A DNA stretch of 13,468 nt, from positions 1-13,468 of the forward strand of contig USMB01000040.1 in assembly GCA_900555615.1 (NCBI GenBank). Reading direction: 5' to 3'. Shown one piece after another: positions 13,285 through 13,468 of this stretch. The notes under the pieces are model-generated. The model was not told the origin of the DNA. It searched no databases and saw only the letters and a program-made list of their open reading frames with translations. Each line of letters starts with the position of its first letter. The first letter of the stretch is position 1. A program made the position numbers and the translations under genes. This stretch comes from an uncultured Clostridium sp. (GTDB lineage: Bacteria > Bacillota > Clostridia > TANB77 > CAG-508).

Positions 13285-13335
13285 GACACCTATTATTGAG
13301 GCTCGGTATAAGGAGAAAAAGAAATAGGAGGTGTT
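13285..13335 (+). promoter_or_regulatory. rpsO leader, S15-type translational autoregulation element
   Basis: GACACCT (13285-13291) pairs with AGGTGTT (13329-13335). After one mismatch 13293-13297 pair with 13323-13327, so the AGGAGG ribosome binding site (13326-13331) is almost wholly buried. The apical part (13298-13322) contains GAGGCTCGGTATAAGGAG, in which CTC (13302-13304) can pair with GAG (13313-13315). Ribosomal protein S15 is known to bind its own leader and repress translation in several bacteria. I infer that role from position and structure. Confidence 0.6.
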
Positions 13336-13338
13336 ATT

Positions 13339-13468
13339 ATGACAGCAGAAAGAAAACAAGAAATCATTAATCAATATAGAAGAGATGAAAAAGATACTGG
13401 ATCATCAGAAGTACAAATCGCTCTTTTAACAGAAAGAATTAATGAATTAACAGAGCATTTAAAAGTTC
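13339..13468 (+). CDS. rpsO: 30S ribosomal protein S15, 5' part only
   Basis: The gene begins with MTAERKQEIINQYRRDEKDTG and continues through SEVQIALLTERINELTEHLKV, the unmistakable N-terminal half of S15, a primary 16S rRNA binding protein that organises the central domain of the 30S subunit. Forty-three codons are present before the window ends, about half of the usual 88 to 89. An AGGAGG lies 7 bases before the ATG but is buried in the leader helix. One small oddity is GSSEVQ where most bacteria have GSPEVQ. It has its own promoter and is separate from the ABC operon. Confidence 0.96.
   Translation, partial: MTAERKQEIINQYRRDEKDTGSSEVQIALLTERINELTEHLKV

Overview
The window looks like chromosomal DNA of an anaerobic, spore-forming, low-GC member of the Clostridia. 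Coding DNA is strongly A+T-rich with A-ending codons, ribosome binding sites are strong AGGAGG types, and the gene set is clostridial: germination protease gpr, formate-tetrahydrofolate ligase fhs, an Asp23/AmaP envelope-stress cluster, and a ProRS of the short, zinc-domain-bearing type. No phage, transposon or CRISPR genes are visible. The species cannot be named from this sequence.

Layout. (1) 1-352: a 56-residue charged protein gene on the minus strand (53-223), followed by a long hairpin (2-40) that pairs fully only as minus-strand RNA and is probably its terminator. A divergent promoter (309-337) serves the plus strand. (2) 374-2428: scpB and proS. (3) 2462-9235: a promoter followed by ten tightly spaced co-directional genes: asp23, amaP, a DUF2273 gene, nusB, xseA, a membrane-anchored PepSY-like protein, xseB, a DUF212 (divergent PAP2) gene, fhs and gpr. 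The leader of gpr can fold so as to hide its Shine-Dalgarno sequence. (4) 9236-9649: 414 bases without a gene, holding the most striking signal here. A 186-nt element (9237-9422) folds into one long rod: a perfect 24-bp closing helix, a 13 x 13 central internal loop and a 30-bp apical hairpin. It is followed by an unusually G-rich stretch (9491-9540), then an extended -10 promoter and an intrinsic-terminator-like hairpin (9600-9627). (5) 9650-13117: a four-gene unit of a protein made of six exact 25-residue DUF4116-type repeats, a single-pass exported protein of unknown family, and a BcrA/CcmA-type ABC ATPase with its ABC-2 permease. (6) 13118-13468: a promoter, a leader that sequesters the Shine-Dalgarno sequence (S15-type autoregulation), and the first 43 codons of rpsO.

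How the genes fit together. The middle block combines envelope stress (asp23, amaP, DUF2273), rRNA antitermination (nusB), exonuclease VII (xseA, xseB), one-carbon metabolism (fhs) and spore germination (gpr). The DUF4116-ABC operon is the part most likely to be accessory. It looks like a transport or peptide-resistance module with two unfamiliar partner proteins, and the structured RNA candidate sits directly upstream.
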